From positions 28,647 to 92,646 of the forward strand of contig NZ_BFAQ01000050.1 in assembly GCF_002933855.1 (NCBI RefSeq): DNA of 64,000 nt, written 5' to 3'. Position 1 is the stretch's first letter, and the number at the start of each line of letters is the position of its first letter. The position numbers and the translations under genes were made by a program. Source of the DNA: Vibrio penaeicida. Lineage in GTDB: Bacteria; Pseudomonadota; Gammaproteobacteria; Enterobacterales; Vibrionaceae. This document shows, piece after piece, positions 25,587 through 35,074 of this stretch. Under the pieces are notes generated by a model, which saw only the letters and a program-made list of their open reading frames with translations, was not told where the DNA came from and searched no databases.

Positions 25587-27119
25587 TTACTGCTGTGGTC
25601 GCATCGCTGGGAATAAAATTACATCACGAATGGTATGCGTGTTTGTGAATAGCATCGCCAATCGGTCTATACCAATTCCCTGACCTGCTGTCGGCGGCAA
25701 ACCGTGTTCAAGTGCAGTAATGTAATCCGCATCGTAATACATTGCTTCATCATCACCCGCATCTTTTGCGTCAACCTGCGCCTTAAATCGAGCGTCTTGA
25801 TCTTCTGCATCATTCAATTCTGAGAAGCCATTCGCCACTTCTCGACCACCGATAAAGAACTCGAAACGGTCTGTAAAGAACGGGTTGTCATCGCTACGAC
25901 GAGCCAATGGAGAAATGTCCGCTGGGTAACCTGTAATGAATGTAGGCTGGATGAGTTGAGGCTCAGCCGTTTCACCAAAGATTTCTTCAAGCAACTGACC
26001 ACAAGTCCAGAACGTTTCCACTTCGACGTAAACCGATTTCGCAATCGCAACCATCTTTTCACGATCTTGAAGGTCTTCTTCTGTTAGCGCTTGAATGTCT
26101 GCATGCTCTGGGTTGTAGTGCTTGATAGCCTCAAACATACTCATACGAGCGTACTGACCACCAAACTCGACTGTCTCATCACCATAAGGCATAGACGTTG
26201 AGCCAAGAACATCAAGCGCAACCGTGCTGAGCATCTCTTCCGTTAGATCCATTAAATCTTTGTAGTCAGAGTACGCTTGGTAGAATTCCATCATGGTGAA
26301 TTCTGGGTTGTGACGAGGCGACAAACCTTCGTTACGGAAATTACGGTTGATTTCGAATACGCGATCAAACCCTCCAACAACCAAACGCTTTAGGTAAAGC
26401 TCTGGTGCAACACGCAAGTACATGTCAATGTCTAGCGCATTGTGGTGAGTAATGAACGGGCGAGCCGTAGCACCGCCTGGGATCACGTGCATCATTGGCG
26501 TTTCAACTTCTAGGTAGCCTTTGCCGCTCATGAAGTTACGGATTGATGACACCAACTTAGAACGAACGATAAACGCTTGGCGAGAATCTTCATTTACGAT
26601 GAGATCGACATAGCGCTGACGGTAACGCATTTCTTGGTCTGTCAAGCCATGGAATTTCTCAGGAAGAGGGCGCAATGCTTTGGTCAGCAATTCGTACTCT
26701 TCCATATTTACGTATAAGTCACCTTTACCAGACTTGTGCAACGCACCTGTTACACCGATGATGTCACCGATGTCTAAGCCTTGGTATTTCTCTTTGAGTT
26801 CTTTTTGAACCGGCTTTGCCGCGTAAGCCTGAATGCGACCAGATGTTTCCTGAATCACAAGGAAAGGACCACGCTTAGCCATGATTCGGCCAGCAATAGA
26901 AACAGTATGATTCAGCTCTTCCAGTTCTTCTTTGCTCTTTTCACCGAACGTCTTCTGAAGGTCGCCAGCCAAGCTGTCACGACGGAAGTCGTTTGGGTGA
27001 CCGTTCGCATCACAGTTCTTGCGAATTTCATCCAATTTCGCACGACGCTCTGCGATCAGCTTGTTCTCTTCTTGCGAATGGGCTTCTTGTTGGGTTTCGT
27101 TTTGAACAGCATCAGTCAT
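25587..27119 (-). CDS. lysS: Lysyl-tRNA synthetase
   Basis: 510 residues, class II synthetase. An N-terminal OB-fold anticodon domain (about 60-165, IAGRIMAKRGPFLVIQE) is followed by the catalytic core. Motif 2 reads FEINRNFRNEGLSPRHNPEFTMMEF with class-defining residues. Motif 3 is near the C-terminus (GLPPTAGQGIGIDRLAML). It charges tRNA-Lys. The gene lies 33 bp downstream of prfB, the conserved prfB-lysS pair. Confidence 0.98.
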   Translation of the reverse strand: MTDAVQNETQQEAHSQEENKLIAERRAKLDEIRKNCDANGHPNDFRRDSLAGDLQKTFGEKSKEELEELNHTVSIAGRIMAKRGPFLVIQETSGRIQAYAAKPVQKELKEKYQGLDIGDIIGVTGALHKSGKGDLYVNMEEYELLTKALRPLPEKFHGLTDQEMRYRQRYVDLIVNEDSRQAFIVRSKLVSSIRNFMSGKGYLEVETPMMHVIPGGATARPFITHHNALDIDMYLRVAPELYLKRLVVGGFDRVFEINRNFRNEGLSPRHNPEFTMMEFYQAYSDYKDLMDLTEEMLSTVALDVLGSTSMPYGDETVEFGGQYARMSMFEAIKHYNPEHADIQALTEEDLQDREKMVAIAKSVYVEVETFWTCGQLLEEIFGETAEPQLIQPTFITGYPADISPLARRSDDNPFFTDRFEFFIGGREVANGFSELNDAEDQDARFKAQVDAKDAGDDEAMYYDADYITALEHGLPPTAGQGIGIDRLAMLFTNTHTIRDVILFPAMRPQQ

Positions 27120-27152
27120 TTTCGATGTATCCTGTCGATTGTCGGTGAAAGC

Positions 27153-28251
27153 TTATAAACCTGATTTCAGGCTGGCTTCGATAAATTTGTCTAGATCGCC
27201 GTCTAGAACCGCTTGTGTATTGCGATTCTCGACGCCGGTGCGTAAATCTTTAATGCGTGAATCATCCAAAACGTAAGAACGGATTTGGCTTCCCCAGCCG
27301 ATATCCGATTTCGCGTCTTCATTGGCTTGCTTTTCCGCATTTTGCTTTTGTAATTCAAGCTCGAATAGCTTCGCACGAAGCTGTTTCATTGCCTGATCTT
27401 TGTTCTTATGCTGAGAACGATCGTTCTGGCACTGCACCACAGTATTGGTTGGAAGGTGAGTAATACGCACCGCTGATTCCGTGGTGTTGACGTGCTGTCC
27501 ACCCGCACCCGACGCACGATAAACATCAATACGAAGGTCCGAAGGGTTCACATCAATGTCGATGTTTTCATCAATCTCTGGGTAAATAAACGCAGACGCA
27601 AAGGATGTATGGCGACGACCACCTGAGTCAAATGGCGATTTTCGAACCAAACGATGAACACCCGTTTCTGTGCGAAGCCAGCCGTAAGCGTATTCACCAG
27701 AAATACGAACCGTGGCCGATTTCAAGCCCGCGACATCACCTTCAGACACTTCAATCACTTCTGCTTTAAAGCCTTTTGATTCGGCCCAGCGCAAATACAT
27801 GCGTAGCATCATGTTGGTCCAGTCTTGTGCTTCTGTACCACCAGAGCCCGCTTGCAAATCGATGTAGCAGTCTGAAGAGTCGTGATCGCCTGCAAACATG
27901 CGGCGGAATTCGAGTTTCCCAAGTTTGAGTTCAAGTTCAACCAACTCTGGGTCGATTTCATCGAACGTTTCTTGATCTTCTTCTTCGATCGCTAGCTCTA
28001 GAAGACCATCTACGTCTTCTACGCCTTGATCAAGCAAGTCGATAGTTTCAACGACCGCTTCAAGAGAAGCTCGCTCTTTACCTAGTGCTTGTGCACGTTC
28101 AGGTTCATTCCATACATCAGGTTGTTCTAGTTCTGCGTTAACCTCTTCTAGACGCTCTTTCTTAGCGTCATAGTCAAAGGTACCCCCTCAGGACATTCGT
28201 GCGCTCTGTCACGTCCTGTAGGCGGTTTTTAATGGGATTGATTTCAAACAT
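27153..28251 (-). CDS. prfB: Peptide chain release factor 2, with programmed +1 frameshift
   Basis: RF2 releases the peptide at UGA and UAA codons. Translation starts at ATG 28251 (MFEINPIKNRLQD) and runs 25 codons to CTT at 28179-28177. An in-frame TGA follows (28176-28174). A +1 shift past T28176 resumes at GAC 28175 and gives about 365 residues, the E. coli length. The SPF codon-recognition motif is in RKSPFDSGG and the catalytic GGQ in SGAGGQHVNTTES. Annotators reading only one frame would start at 28037 and lose the N-terminus. Confidence 0.97.
28173..28190 (-). promoter_or_regulatory. prfB autoregulatory frameshift site
   Basis: The minus strand reads AGGGGGTACCTTTGAC. An internal Shine-Dalgarno-like AGGGGG lies just before CTT TGA C, the known RF2 shift signal. 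Low RF2 makes the ribosome pause at UGA and slip +1, raising RF2 synthesis. Confidence 0.95.
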
Positions 28252-28354
28252 GTTTGCTCAACATTTTAGCGTAGAATTTAACCGAAGAATTCTACTCAAA
28301 AATGTGACAGAGATACAGAAAAAGTTGAGTAATTTTTGCTTAGGAATAGAGGAA

Positions 28355-28383
28355 ACCCGCCACTCTTAATCGGCAGCGGGACT
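28355..28383 (-). terminator. Possible weak recJ terminator
   Basis: CCCGCTGCC can pair with GTGGCGGG (two G-U) on the minus strand, about 28 bp past the recJ stop. Only TTTCCTCT follows, so termination is uncertain. Confidence 0.4.
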
Positions 28384-28410
28384 GACTTAAAGGCTATATG
28401 AATGTCGAGG

Positions 28411-30150
28411 TTATTTCGCTTCAATGTGATCAATCATGAGCTGTAAGGACTGGTTGCCTCTAAACTCATTAATATCAAGTTTGTACGCCAAACGCACCGT
28501 TTTTACCGATGCATCTGGCCATCGACGTAAATCCACGTTAAAGGCAATACCATCAATCATAATGTTGGTCGGGTGCCCTTTGTGTAAAGGCTCTAACATC
28601 AACTTTAAGTGTTTTTCACCCACCAGCTTTTGGTGCATTACTTTGAATTCACCATCAAATAAGGGCTCTGGAAAGGCTTGTCCCCATGGCCCTGCCGAGC
28701 GCAATGTTTCCGCAACGTGCATGGAAAACTCTTCTGGCTGTAATTCGCCATCCGATAACAAAATGCCCTTTAAAGAGGCTTCATCTATGTCATTACGAAC
28801 GGCTTCATCAAATAACTGACTGAACTTTTCAAAATCAGATTCTTTGATTGTCAAACCTGCCGCCATGGCATGCCCACCAAACTTGGCAATCAAGCTCGGG
28901 TTTTGAGTATCGATCTTATCCAGCGTATCACGCATATGTAGCCCGGGAATGGAGCGACAAGAGCCTTTAATATTTCCTTCTCCACCATCGGCAAACGCGA
29001 TGACTGGACGATGAAATTTTTCTTTAATGCGCGAAGCCAAAATGCCAATAACACCTTGGTGCCAGTCTCGTTGAAACAAGACCAAACCGTAAGGCAGCTC
29101 TGCATTTTCACCAAACTGTAGCCGCTCACAAAAGGCCATGGCTTCTTGCTTCATGCCCTCTTCAATCTCTTTTCGAGTTTGATTCAAGCCATCGAGTTCA
29201 CTGGCCATGCGTCTTGCCGCGTGGATATTGTTACTCATCAATAGCTCGACACCGAATGACATGTCATCAAGCCGACCCGCTGCGTTAATTCGAGGACCTA
29301 ACGCAAAGCCAAAATCGGACGCAACTAAACGTCGCGCATCACGCTTCGCCACTTCAATCAACGCTTGAATGCCGGGGCGTGCTTTACCAGCACGAATACG
29401 CTGTAACCCTTGGTGAACCAAGATTCGATTATTTTCATCCAGAGGAACTACATCCGCAACGGTGCCCAAAGCAACCAAATCAATAAGTTCCATTAACTTT
29501 GGTTCTTGCATACCTTGTGAGGCAAACCAATTGATCTTTCGCATATGCACGCACAGCGCCATCATCATATAAAATGCGACGCCCACACCTGCCAATGATT
29601 TTGATGGGAATTCACAGCTTTCAAGGTTAGGGTTCACTATGGCATCAGCATTTGGCAATTCATGACCCGGCAAATGGTGATCGGTAACAATGACCGTAAT
29701 CCCTTTTTCTTTGGCATAACGAACGCCATCAATTGACGAAACGCCGTTATCCACCGTCATGATCACTTCTACGCCAAGTTCAATTGCTTGATCAACCACT
29801 TCAGGGCTTAACCCATATCCATCTTCAAACCGGTTAGGGACCAGGTAATCAACGTTATGGCTGCCTAGCATTCTCAACGCCAAAACAGACAAAGCAGAGC
29901 TGGTTGCGCCATCAGCATCAAAATCACCAACAACAATAATTCGTTTTTTCTGCTGAATTGATTCAAACAAAAGTTCAACGGCTTGCGAAATCCCACCTAA
30001 CAACTGATAGGAGTGTAATGCCTTCGCAGTGGTATCAAGCTGAACGAGTGATTGAATACCTCGCGCTGCGTAAATTCTCTGAAGCAGAGGCGAAATAGAG
30101 TCGGGAAGGGAATGCGGTGTATCTTGTGGGCGTCTTTGAATTTCGATCAT
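28411..30150 (-). CDS. recJ: Single-strand DNA exonuclease RecJ
   Basis: 579 residues, a DHH-family 5'-3' exonuclease in RecFOR recombination, base excision and mismatch repair. Motifs include VVGDFDADGATSSALS near 75, MTVDNGVSS, VIVTDHHLPG (the DHH motif), and the DHHA1 region GFALGPRINAAGRLDD. GGHAMAAGL is the later glycine-rich motif. I prefer the ATG at 30150 (MIEIQRRP) over an in-frame TTG at 30165; neither has a strong ribosome site. dsbC lies 62 bp upstream with a perfect GCCTGAGG/CCTCAGGC hairpin (30181-30200) between them. Confidence 0.95.
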   Translation of the reverse strand: MIEIQRRPQDTPHSLPDSISPLLQRIYAARGIQSLVQLDTTAKALHSYQLLGGISQAVELLFESIQQKKRIIVVGDFDADGATSSALSVLALRMLGSHNVDYLVPNRFEDGYGLSPEVVDQAIELGVEVIMTVDNGVSSIDGVRYAKEKGITVIVTDHHLPGHELPNADAIVNPNLESCEFPSKSLAGVGVAFYMMMALCVHMRKINWFASQGMQEPKLMELIDLVALGTVADVVPLDENNRILVHQGLQRIRAGKARPGIQALIEVAKRDARRLVASDFGFALGPRINAAGRLDDMSFGVELLMSNNIHAARRMASELDGLNQTRKEIEEGMKQEAMAFCERLQFGENAELPYGLVLFQRDWHQGVIGILASRIKEKFHRPVIAFADGGEGNIKGSCRSIPGLHMRDTLDKIDTQNPSLIAKFGGHAMAAGLTIKESDFEKFSQLFDEAVRNDIDEASLKGILLSDGELQPEEFSMHVAETLRSAGPWGQAFPEPLFDGEFKVMHQKLVGEKHLKLMLEPLHKGHPTNIMIDGIAFNVDLRRWPDASVKTVRLAYKLDINEFRGNQSLQLMIDHIEAK

Positions 30151-30180
30151 ATATTTGAATTTCAATCAGAGAGAACGTTT

Positions 30181-30200
30181 GCCTGAGGTTTCCCTCAGGC
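30181..30200. other. Intercistronic hairpin between dsbC and recJ
   Basis: A perfect 8-bp stem with a 4-base loop, without a following T run. It is more likely to affect mRNA stability or coupling than to terminate. Confidence 0.5.
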
Positions 30201-30212
30201 ATCCGTTTAGTA

Positions 30213-30938
30213 TTAGTTAAGTCTTTCCAACTGAGCAGTAAGGTCATCTGGTGATAAGTAACCACCAATCACACTGCCGTTGCTGGTAACGATAGCTGGT
30301 GTACCACGTACACCCATTTTAGAGCCTAAATCACGATGTGCGGCGATTGTGCTTAAACACTCTTCCTTTTCTCTGACTTTTTGGCTGAAGCTGCGCTGAA
30401 GTTTCATTTCATCCATAGCCGCTTTCTGATCGACAGAACACCAGATTTGCGACATTTGCTGACCGACTTGGCTTTGTACGCCTGCTCTAGGGTAAGCCAT
30501 GTAACGAACCGTAATCCCTTTCTCATTGTATTCTTGCATCTGACGGTGCAATTTTAGGCAGTAGCCGCAATCAATATCGGTAAATACGGTTACAACGTGT
30601 TTCTCTTCTTTGGCTTTGTATTCGATCCAGCTAGAAGAGAAATCGCCAATTTTGTCGGCGTAACGCTTAGCAATCACATCGGTAAAGTTGCCTTTGTCGT
30701 CTAGGGCATAAATTTTACCTTGGATAAAGTAGTCGCCTTTCTGTGTAGACAAAAATAGCCCTTGATTGGTTTCTACTTCATAAAGACCCGCGATGTCGCT
30801 GTCTGTTACGCTACTGACTGCCAAGCCCAATTTACTGAATCGCTCTGTAATGGTGCTGACATCCGCATCGGCTGCGAAAAGAGAAAAAGAAGCCAGCGCG
30901 CCAGCTGCTACTACACCAAGTTTGCGCAAAAATTGCAT
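30213..30938 (-). CDS. dsbC: Periplasmic disulfide isomerase DsbC
   Basis: 241 residues. A signal peptide (MQFLRKLGVVAAGALASF, cleavage probably after AFA-type FAA near 22) precedes an N-terminal dimerisation domain and a thioredoxin fold. The active site is Cys124-Gly-Tyr-Cys127 in DIDCGYCLKL, with the cis-Pro loop VRGTPAIV. DsbC reshuffles wrong disulfides in the periplasm and is kept reduced by DsbD. The order xerD-dsbC-recJ matches E. coli. AAGGTG lies about seven bases before the ATG. Confidence 0.96.
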   Translation of the reverse strand: MQFLRKLGVVAAGALASFSLFAADADVSTITERFSKLGLAVSSVTDSDIAGLYEVETNQGLFLSTQKGDYFIQGKIYALDDKGNFTDVIAKRYADKIGDFSSSWIEYKAKEEKHVVTVFTDIDCGYCLKLHRQMQEYNEKGITVRYMAYPRAGVQSQVGQQMSQIWCSVDQKAAMDEMKLQRSFSQKVREKEECLSTIAAHRDLGSKMGVRGTPAIVTSNGSVIGGYLSPDDLTAQLERLN

Positions 30939-30969
30939 GATTTCACCTTAAAAAATAGTCATATACGAA

Positions 30970-31878
30970 CTACGCCCTTGGGTGGTGTTGTTCGTGAATC
31001 TGTTTCAGTCGCTCGGTTGCGACGTGAGTATAAATTTGCGTGGTTGATAAGTCACTATGTCCTAACAACATTTGCACCACTCTCAAATCTGCACCGTAAT
31101 TCAGTAAATGCGTTGCAAATGCATGGCGAAGTACGTGTGGTGATAATGCGTCAGAGTCAATATCTGCCAACGCTGCGTAAAACTTTATTCGATGCCAAAA
31201 GGTTTGCCTTGTCATCTGTCGTGCACGTTTACTCGGGAACACAACGTCAGACGATTTTTCGCCTAAAATGGTTGGACGTCCTTGTTCTAAAAAGGTTTCA
31301 ATCCAATCGATGGCATTTTCTCCCATTGGAACTAATCGCTCTTTTCCACCCTTACCCATTACACGAACAACACCCTGACGTAAGCTGACATTTTCCATCG
31401 TCAGGCTCACCAGTTCAGTTACTCGTAGCCCAGTCGCATACAAGAGCTCAAGCATGGCTTTGTCGCGCAATTCTATCGGGTCATTTGGGTCTGGTGCGTT
31501 GAGTAACGCTTCAACCTGCTCTTCACTCAAGTCTTTCGGGAGACGTTGTGGCAATTTAGGGCTAACTAACAAGGCACTAGGGTCATCTGCCCTTACTTTC
31601 TCTCGGTGAAGATATTGAAACAAACGGCGTATAGCCGAAAGCATTCTCGCTCGAGAGGTTTGCTTAAAGCCTTGATCCATTAACCAAGATTGATAATCTT
31701 GTAGCCCTGAAACGCTGATAAAATCCAAACGGAAATTAGATTCAGCCATCCAATTCAATAATTTAAAAAGATCGTTTCGGTAGGAAGCGAGCGTGTTCTC
31801 AGATAGCCCTCTTTCCATCCACATTGCATCTAAAAACTGCTCTATCAAATAGCTATCGGGATGACTTACTTGCGTCAT
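30970..31878 (-). CDS. xerD: Tyrosine recombinase XerD
   Basis: 302 residues. XerD with XerC resolves chromosome dimers at dif under FtsK control. The N-terminal SAM-like core-binding domain covers about 1-90. The catalytic set is complete: Arg152 (ATGLRVTEL), Lys176 (MGKGGKE), His248 and Arg251 (HVLRHAFATH), His274 (LLGHSDLSTT) and Tyr283 (QIYTHV). Synteny with fldB (divergent), dsbC and recJ identifies it as XerD rather than XerC or an integrase. No attachment site or mobile element accompanies it. Confidence 0.97.
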   Translation of the reverse strand: MTQVSHPDSYLIEQFLDAMWMERGLSENTLASYRNDLFKLLNWMAESNFRLDFISVSGLQDYQSWLMDQGFKQTSRARMLSAIRRLFQYLHREKVRADDPSALLVSPKLPQRLPKDLSEEQVEALLNAPDPNDPIELRDKAMLELLYATGLRVTELVSLTMENVSLRQGVVRVMGKGGKERLVPMGENAIDWIETFLEQGRPTILGEKSSDVVFPSKRARQMTRQTFWHRIKFYAALADIDSDALSPHVLRHAFATHLLNYGADLRVVQMLLGHSDLSTTQIYTHVATERLKQIHEQHHPRA

Positions 31879-32026
31879 TCTTATCTCTCTTTCTACTTAT
31901 ATCAGTCACAGACTATGTGACACGCGAAAATAATACTATTAAATTCCTCTCATTAAGTATAAATCCTGCAATTCCTTCTCATTTCCCGTTAGAATCTGCC
32001 ATCTCTACAATCAACAATCACAGATC

Positions 32027-32545
32027 ATGAAAATCGGACTTTTTTACGGCTCTACAACTTTTTACACTGAAATGGCAGCAGAGAAGATTCGCGCCATCAT
32101 TGGTGAAGACTTAGTGGATATATTTAATGTAAAAGACACACCACTATCATTAATGAACGACTATGATCTGTTAGTGCTTGGAATTTCCACGTGGGATTTC
32201 GGTGAAATTCAAGAGGATTGGAGTGCTGTATGGGAGCACATCGATGGCGTGTCGCTAAAAGGCAAACACGTCGCGTTATTCGGCTTAGGCGATCAAGAAG
32301 GTTATGGCGAGTGGTTTCTCGATGCGATGGGACTTCTTCATGACGAATTGAAAAAAACGGGCGCTCAGTTCATCGGTTACTGGAAAAATGAAGGCTATGA
32401 GTTCGAAGCATCGAAAGCATTGACAGAAGACAAGTCACATTTTGTAGGGTTGGCTTTGGATGAAGACTCCCAATACGAACTGAGTGATGCTCGAATTGAA
32501 ACGTGGTGTGAACAGATTCTAGTGGAATACCACGACGCGTTATAA
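32027..32545 (+). CDS. fldB: Flavodoxin FldB
   Basis: 172 residues. The FMN phosphate loop is GLFYGSTTFYTEMAAE at the N-terminus, STWDFGE and FGLGDQEGYGEWF follow, giving the long-chain flavodoxin pattern. FldB is a low-potential electron carrier; in E. coli it is SoxRS-controlled. Divergent placement from xerD, as in E. coli, separates it from FldA. 148 bp lie between the two starts. Confidence 0.94.
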   Translation: MKIGLFYGSTTFYTEMAAEKIRAIIGEDLVDIFNVKDTPLSLMNDYDLLVLGISTWDFGEIQEDWSAVWEHIDGVSLKGKHVALFGLGDQEGYGEWFLDAMGLLHDELKKTGAQFIGYWKNEGYEFEASKALTEDKSHFVGLALDEDSQYELSDARIETWCEQILVEYHDAL

Positions 32546-32618
32546 AACTTTCGGTATCCGAATTCCAAACTTCAGTGCCAAATCGGCACTAAACATGTAT
32601 CGGTCGGGTAATGAATCA

Positions 32619-32647
32619 AAAAGGGGCTGATGAATATCAGCCCCTTA
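32619..32647. terminator. Terminator between fldB and brnQ
   Basis: AAGGGGCTGAT pairs with ATCAGCCCCTT around a 4-base loop. The minus-strand T run makes it a good brnQ terminator; it may also stop fldB. Confidence 0.82.
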
Positions 32648-32675
32648 TCATTTTTACGAACAACCCAACGATAAT

Positions 32676-33986
32676 TTACGCTGTTTCTTCCGTCAGTGAC
32701 TTGCGAGATGTTCCAATAAAGAACATACAGATAATGGCTGCAAACGTCGGCATTAACCACGCCATTCCCACCTCAAACAGCGGCAGCATATTAAACGCAT
32801 TCACATTGATACCCGCCACTTTTGCTGCATCCAGCAATGCGAATACAAACGCAACCAAGACCACAATGCGATACGCCACTTCTGGGTTTGGTAGACGGTT
32901 ACGAACAAACGCAAGTGCCACCAATGCAATGGCGACAGGGTAGAGTGCAAACAATACAGGAACCGACAATGCAATCAGCTGGCTCAAACCTACGTTAGCC
33001 ACGACAGCACATGCAACGCCAATGATCACAACCCACGCCTTGTAGCTCACTGAAGTAACCGAACTAAAGTAATCTGAACAGGCTGAAATCAAGCCAATCG
33101 CTGTCGTCAAACACGCCAATAATACGATAACCGATAGCACCGTTTGACCTGATGCACCAAACAGAGCTTGAACATACAAGCTTAAGATAACACCACCGTT
33201 ATCAGAACCCGCTGCAACGGTACCGCTGGTCGATCCTAAATAGAATAAAGACACGTAAACAAACGCCAAACCGACAGCAGCAATCACCGCCGCGCTGATC
33301 AAGTACTTCGTTGTTGGACGCGATTCAGTAATCCCCTTACTACGAAGTGCATCGACAATCAGAATTCCGAACATCAACGCACCAAACGTATCCATGGTGT
33401 TGTAGCCTTCAAGGAAACCCGTGATCAACGGCTGACTCACATAGTCACCTTGAGCGGCAGACTGTACACCTTGAGGATCAACAAAAACGGACACTGCAAG
33501 AGTGATCAGACCGATAAACAAAACAGGGGTAAGTACCTTTCCGATCGTATCGATCAGCTTGCCTTGAGACCAAGCAAAGAACATTGCTACAGCAAAAAAC
33601 AATACCGAGAAAGTCGTCAGGTGCAGCTGTTGTGCATCGGCAAAAAATGGCTTCACTGCCATCTCATAAGCAACCAAACCAGTACGTGGAGCGGCAAATG
33701 CAGGACCAATGATGATAAAGATAAGCACCACAATTAATGTTGCTGCTTGTTTAGGCAAATGCTTGGATAAGTGTTCCCAAGACCCACCAGCAACTGCAAT
33801 AGCAATAATGGTAATCAAAGGTAGACCTACCGCAGTAAACAGGAATCCAGACATCGCTGGAATTAAGTTTTCGCCGGCCAATTGACCCGCTAGAGGAGGG
33901 AAAATAATGTTACCCGCTCCTAAAAAGAACGCAAAGAGCATGAAACCCAAAGCGATCACATCAGTTGATTTTAGTTTCTGACTCAC
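32676..33986 (-). CDS. brnQ: Branched-chain amino acid:cation symporter BrnQ
   Basis: 436 residues with about twelve membrane helices. The first helix holds ALGFMLFAFFLGAGNIIFPP, typical of the LIVCS family, and PRTGLVAYE and NTMDTFGALMFGILIVDALR are conserved. It imports Leu, Ile and Val with Na+ or H+. The start is GTG at 33986. It is divergent from trmN6. Confidence 0.93.
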   Translation of the reverse strand: MSQKLKSTDVIALGFMLFAFFLGAGNIIFPPLAGQLAGENLIPAMSGFLFTAVGLPLITIIAIAVAGGSWEHLSKHLPKQAATLIVVLIFIIIGPAFAAPRTGLVAYEMAVKPFFADAQQLHLTTFSVLFFAVAMFFAWSQGKLIDTIGKVLTPVLFIGLITLAVSVFVDPQGVQSAAQGDYVSQPLITGFLEGYNTMDTFGALMFGILIVDALRSKGITESRPTTKYLISAAVIAAVGLAFVYVSLFYLGSTSGTVAAGSDNGGVILSLYVQALFGASGQTVLSVIVLLACLTTAIGLISACSDYFSSVTSVSYKAWVVIIGVACAVVANVGLSQLIALSVPVLFALYPVAIALVALAFVRNRLPNPEVAYRIVVLVAFVFALLDAAKVAGINVNAFNMLPLFEVGMAWLMPTFAAIICMFFIGTSRKSLTEETA

Positions 33987-34270
33987 TGAAAACCCTTATA
34001 ATAATCTTGTGTTTGCAAATACTATGAAATTTTATTCTATAAATAAGGGGCGAATAATGAACAAAAGAGAGGTCAGAAACAAGAGTGTGATAAAAAACAC
34101 AATAATAATTCGACTTTCATATCTTTTTGCAGATATAAACACTATTAAATACAAAATAATTAGACCATATAACCATTTAAATTAATTATCCTTCTATTAA
34201 CAAGAATTTAATATAATCCCTTTTTGATACACCTCTTAATCGCGTTAACCCTTTAAGTGAAAAGCAAAGT

Positions 34271-34984
34271 ATGCGTACCAAAACCAAAGATTTTCAATTT
34301 AAACAATTCTCTATTTCCGGTGGTCACAGCGGTATGCCAGTGAGCACTGATGGCGTCATGCTTGGGGCATGGACCATGATTCCGAAAAGTGGATGTATAT
34401 TGGACATCGGTACTGGAACTGGCTTGCTTTCTCTAATGTGCGCGCAGCGCTCTGCAAGCCGCCTAGAAATTGTGGCTATCGAGCTTGAAGAAAATGCATC
34501 CAAAGCCGCGGCATATAACTTCAGTGAAAGCTCTTGGCACTCACGTTTAACGCTCATCCATGATGACGTACTCAGTCACACCTTTTCGCGTATGTTTGAT
34601 GCCATCATCTGTAATCCTCCCTATTTCAATAATGGACAACAAGCAGGCGATGGTCCTAGGGCTGATGCACGTCATACGAATACTCTGAGTCACGAACGCT
34701 TACTGAGTAAATGCCACTCCTTACTCGCCAATCATGGCAACGCAAGTTTTATCTTGCCATCAGTTGAAGGAGAAGAGTTCATCGCGCTTGCTTTGAAATC
34801 TGGCTGGTGTTTACTATCTCGCTGCGATATCCAAACCACAGAACACAAAGCCCCCACCCGAATGATGTTTAGTTTGGTTAAGCAGCCTTGCATAACGGAG
34901 CGTTCGACTTTGATCATCAATCAAAATGATCAATACAGCTCTGATTTTGTTGCGCTAACTCAAGACTTTTACTTGAAGATGTAA
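34271..34984 (+). CDS. trmN6: tRNA1(Val) adenine-37 N6-methyltransferase
   Basis: 237 residues, the YfiC/TrmN6 family. The SAM-binding motif I is ILDIGTGTGLLSLM near residue 45, and the N6-adenine catalytic motif is NPPY (AIICNPPYFNN) near 118. The N-terminal block FSISGGHSGMPVSTDGVMLGAW is family-specific. It methylates A37 of tRNA-Val. srmB lies just downstream, as neighbours in E. coli, though there the two are divergent. Confidence 0.93.
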   Translation: MRTKTKDFQFKQFSISGGHSGMPVSTDGVMLGAWTMIPKSGCILDIGTGTGLLSLMCAQRSASRLEIVAIELEENASKAAAYNFSESSWHSRLTLIHDDVLSHTFSRMFDAIICNPPYFNNGQQAGDGPRADARHTNTLSHERLLSKCHSLLANHGNASFILPSVEGEEFIALALKSGWCLLSRCDIQTTEHKAPTRMMFSLVKQPCITERSTLIINQNDQYSSDFVALTQDFYLKM

Positions 34985-35027
34985 AAAGCTCATCAGAAAA
35001 TACATTTTATCTAAACGCCGATGAGTA

Positions 35028-35033
35028 TATAAT
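35028..35033 (+). promoter_or_regulatory. Probable -10 box of srmB
   Basis: A consensus TATAAT lies 41 bp before the srmB start in the 90-bp gap after trmN6. No good -35 box accompanies it. Confidence 0.4.
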
Positions 35034-35074
35034 TCGCGCCCAATTATTTATTCGCACGCTTGTGGAGACCCACT

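Noticed and set aside
30970..31878. Tyrosine recombinase as evidence of an integrated element
   Set aside because: Neighbours fldB, dsbC and recJ identify it as housekeeping XerD; no attachment repeats or phage genes are near.
34057..34185. 42-codon plus-strand frame upstream of trmN6, with GGGG six bases before ATG
   Set aside because: The content is dominated by rare ATA and AGA codons and AT-rich sequence, with no terminator or recognisable protein. Conservation would be needed to accept it.
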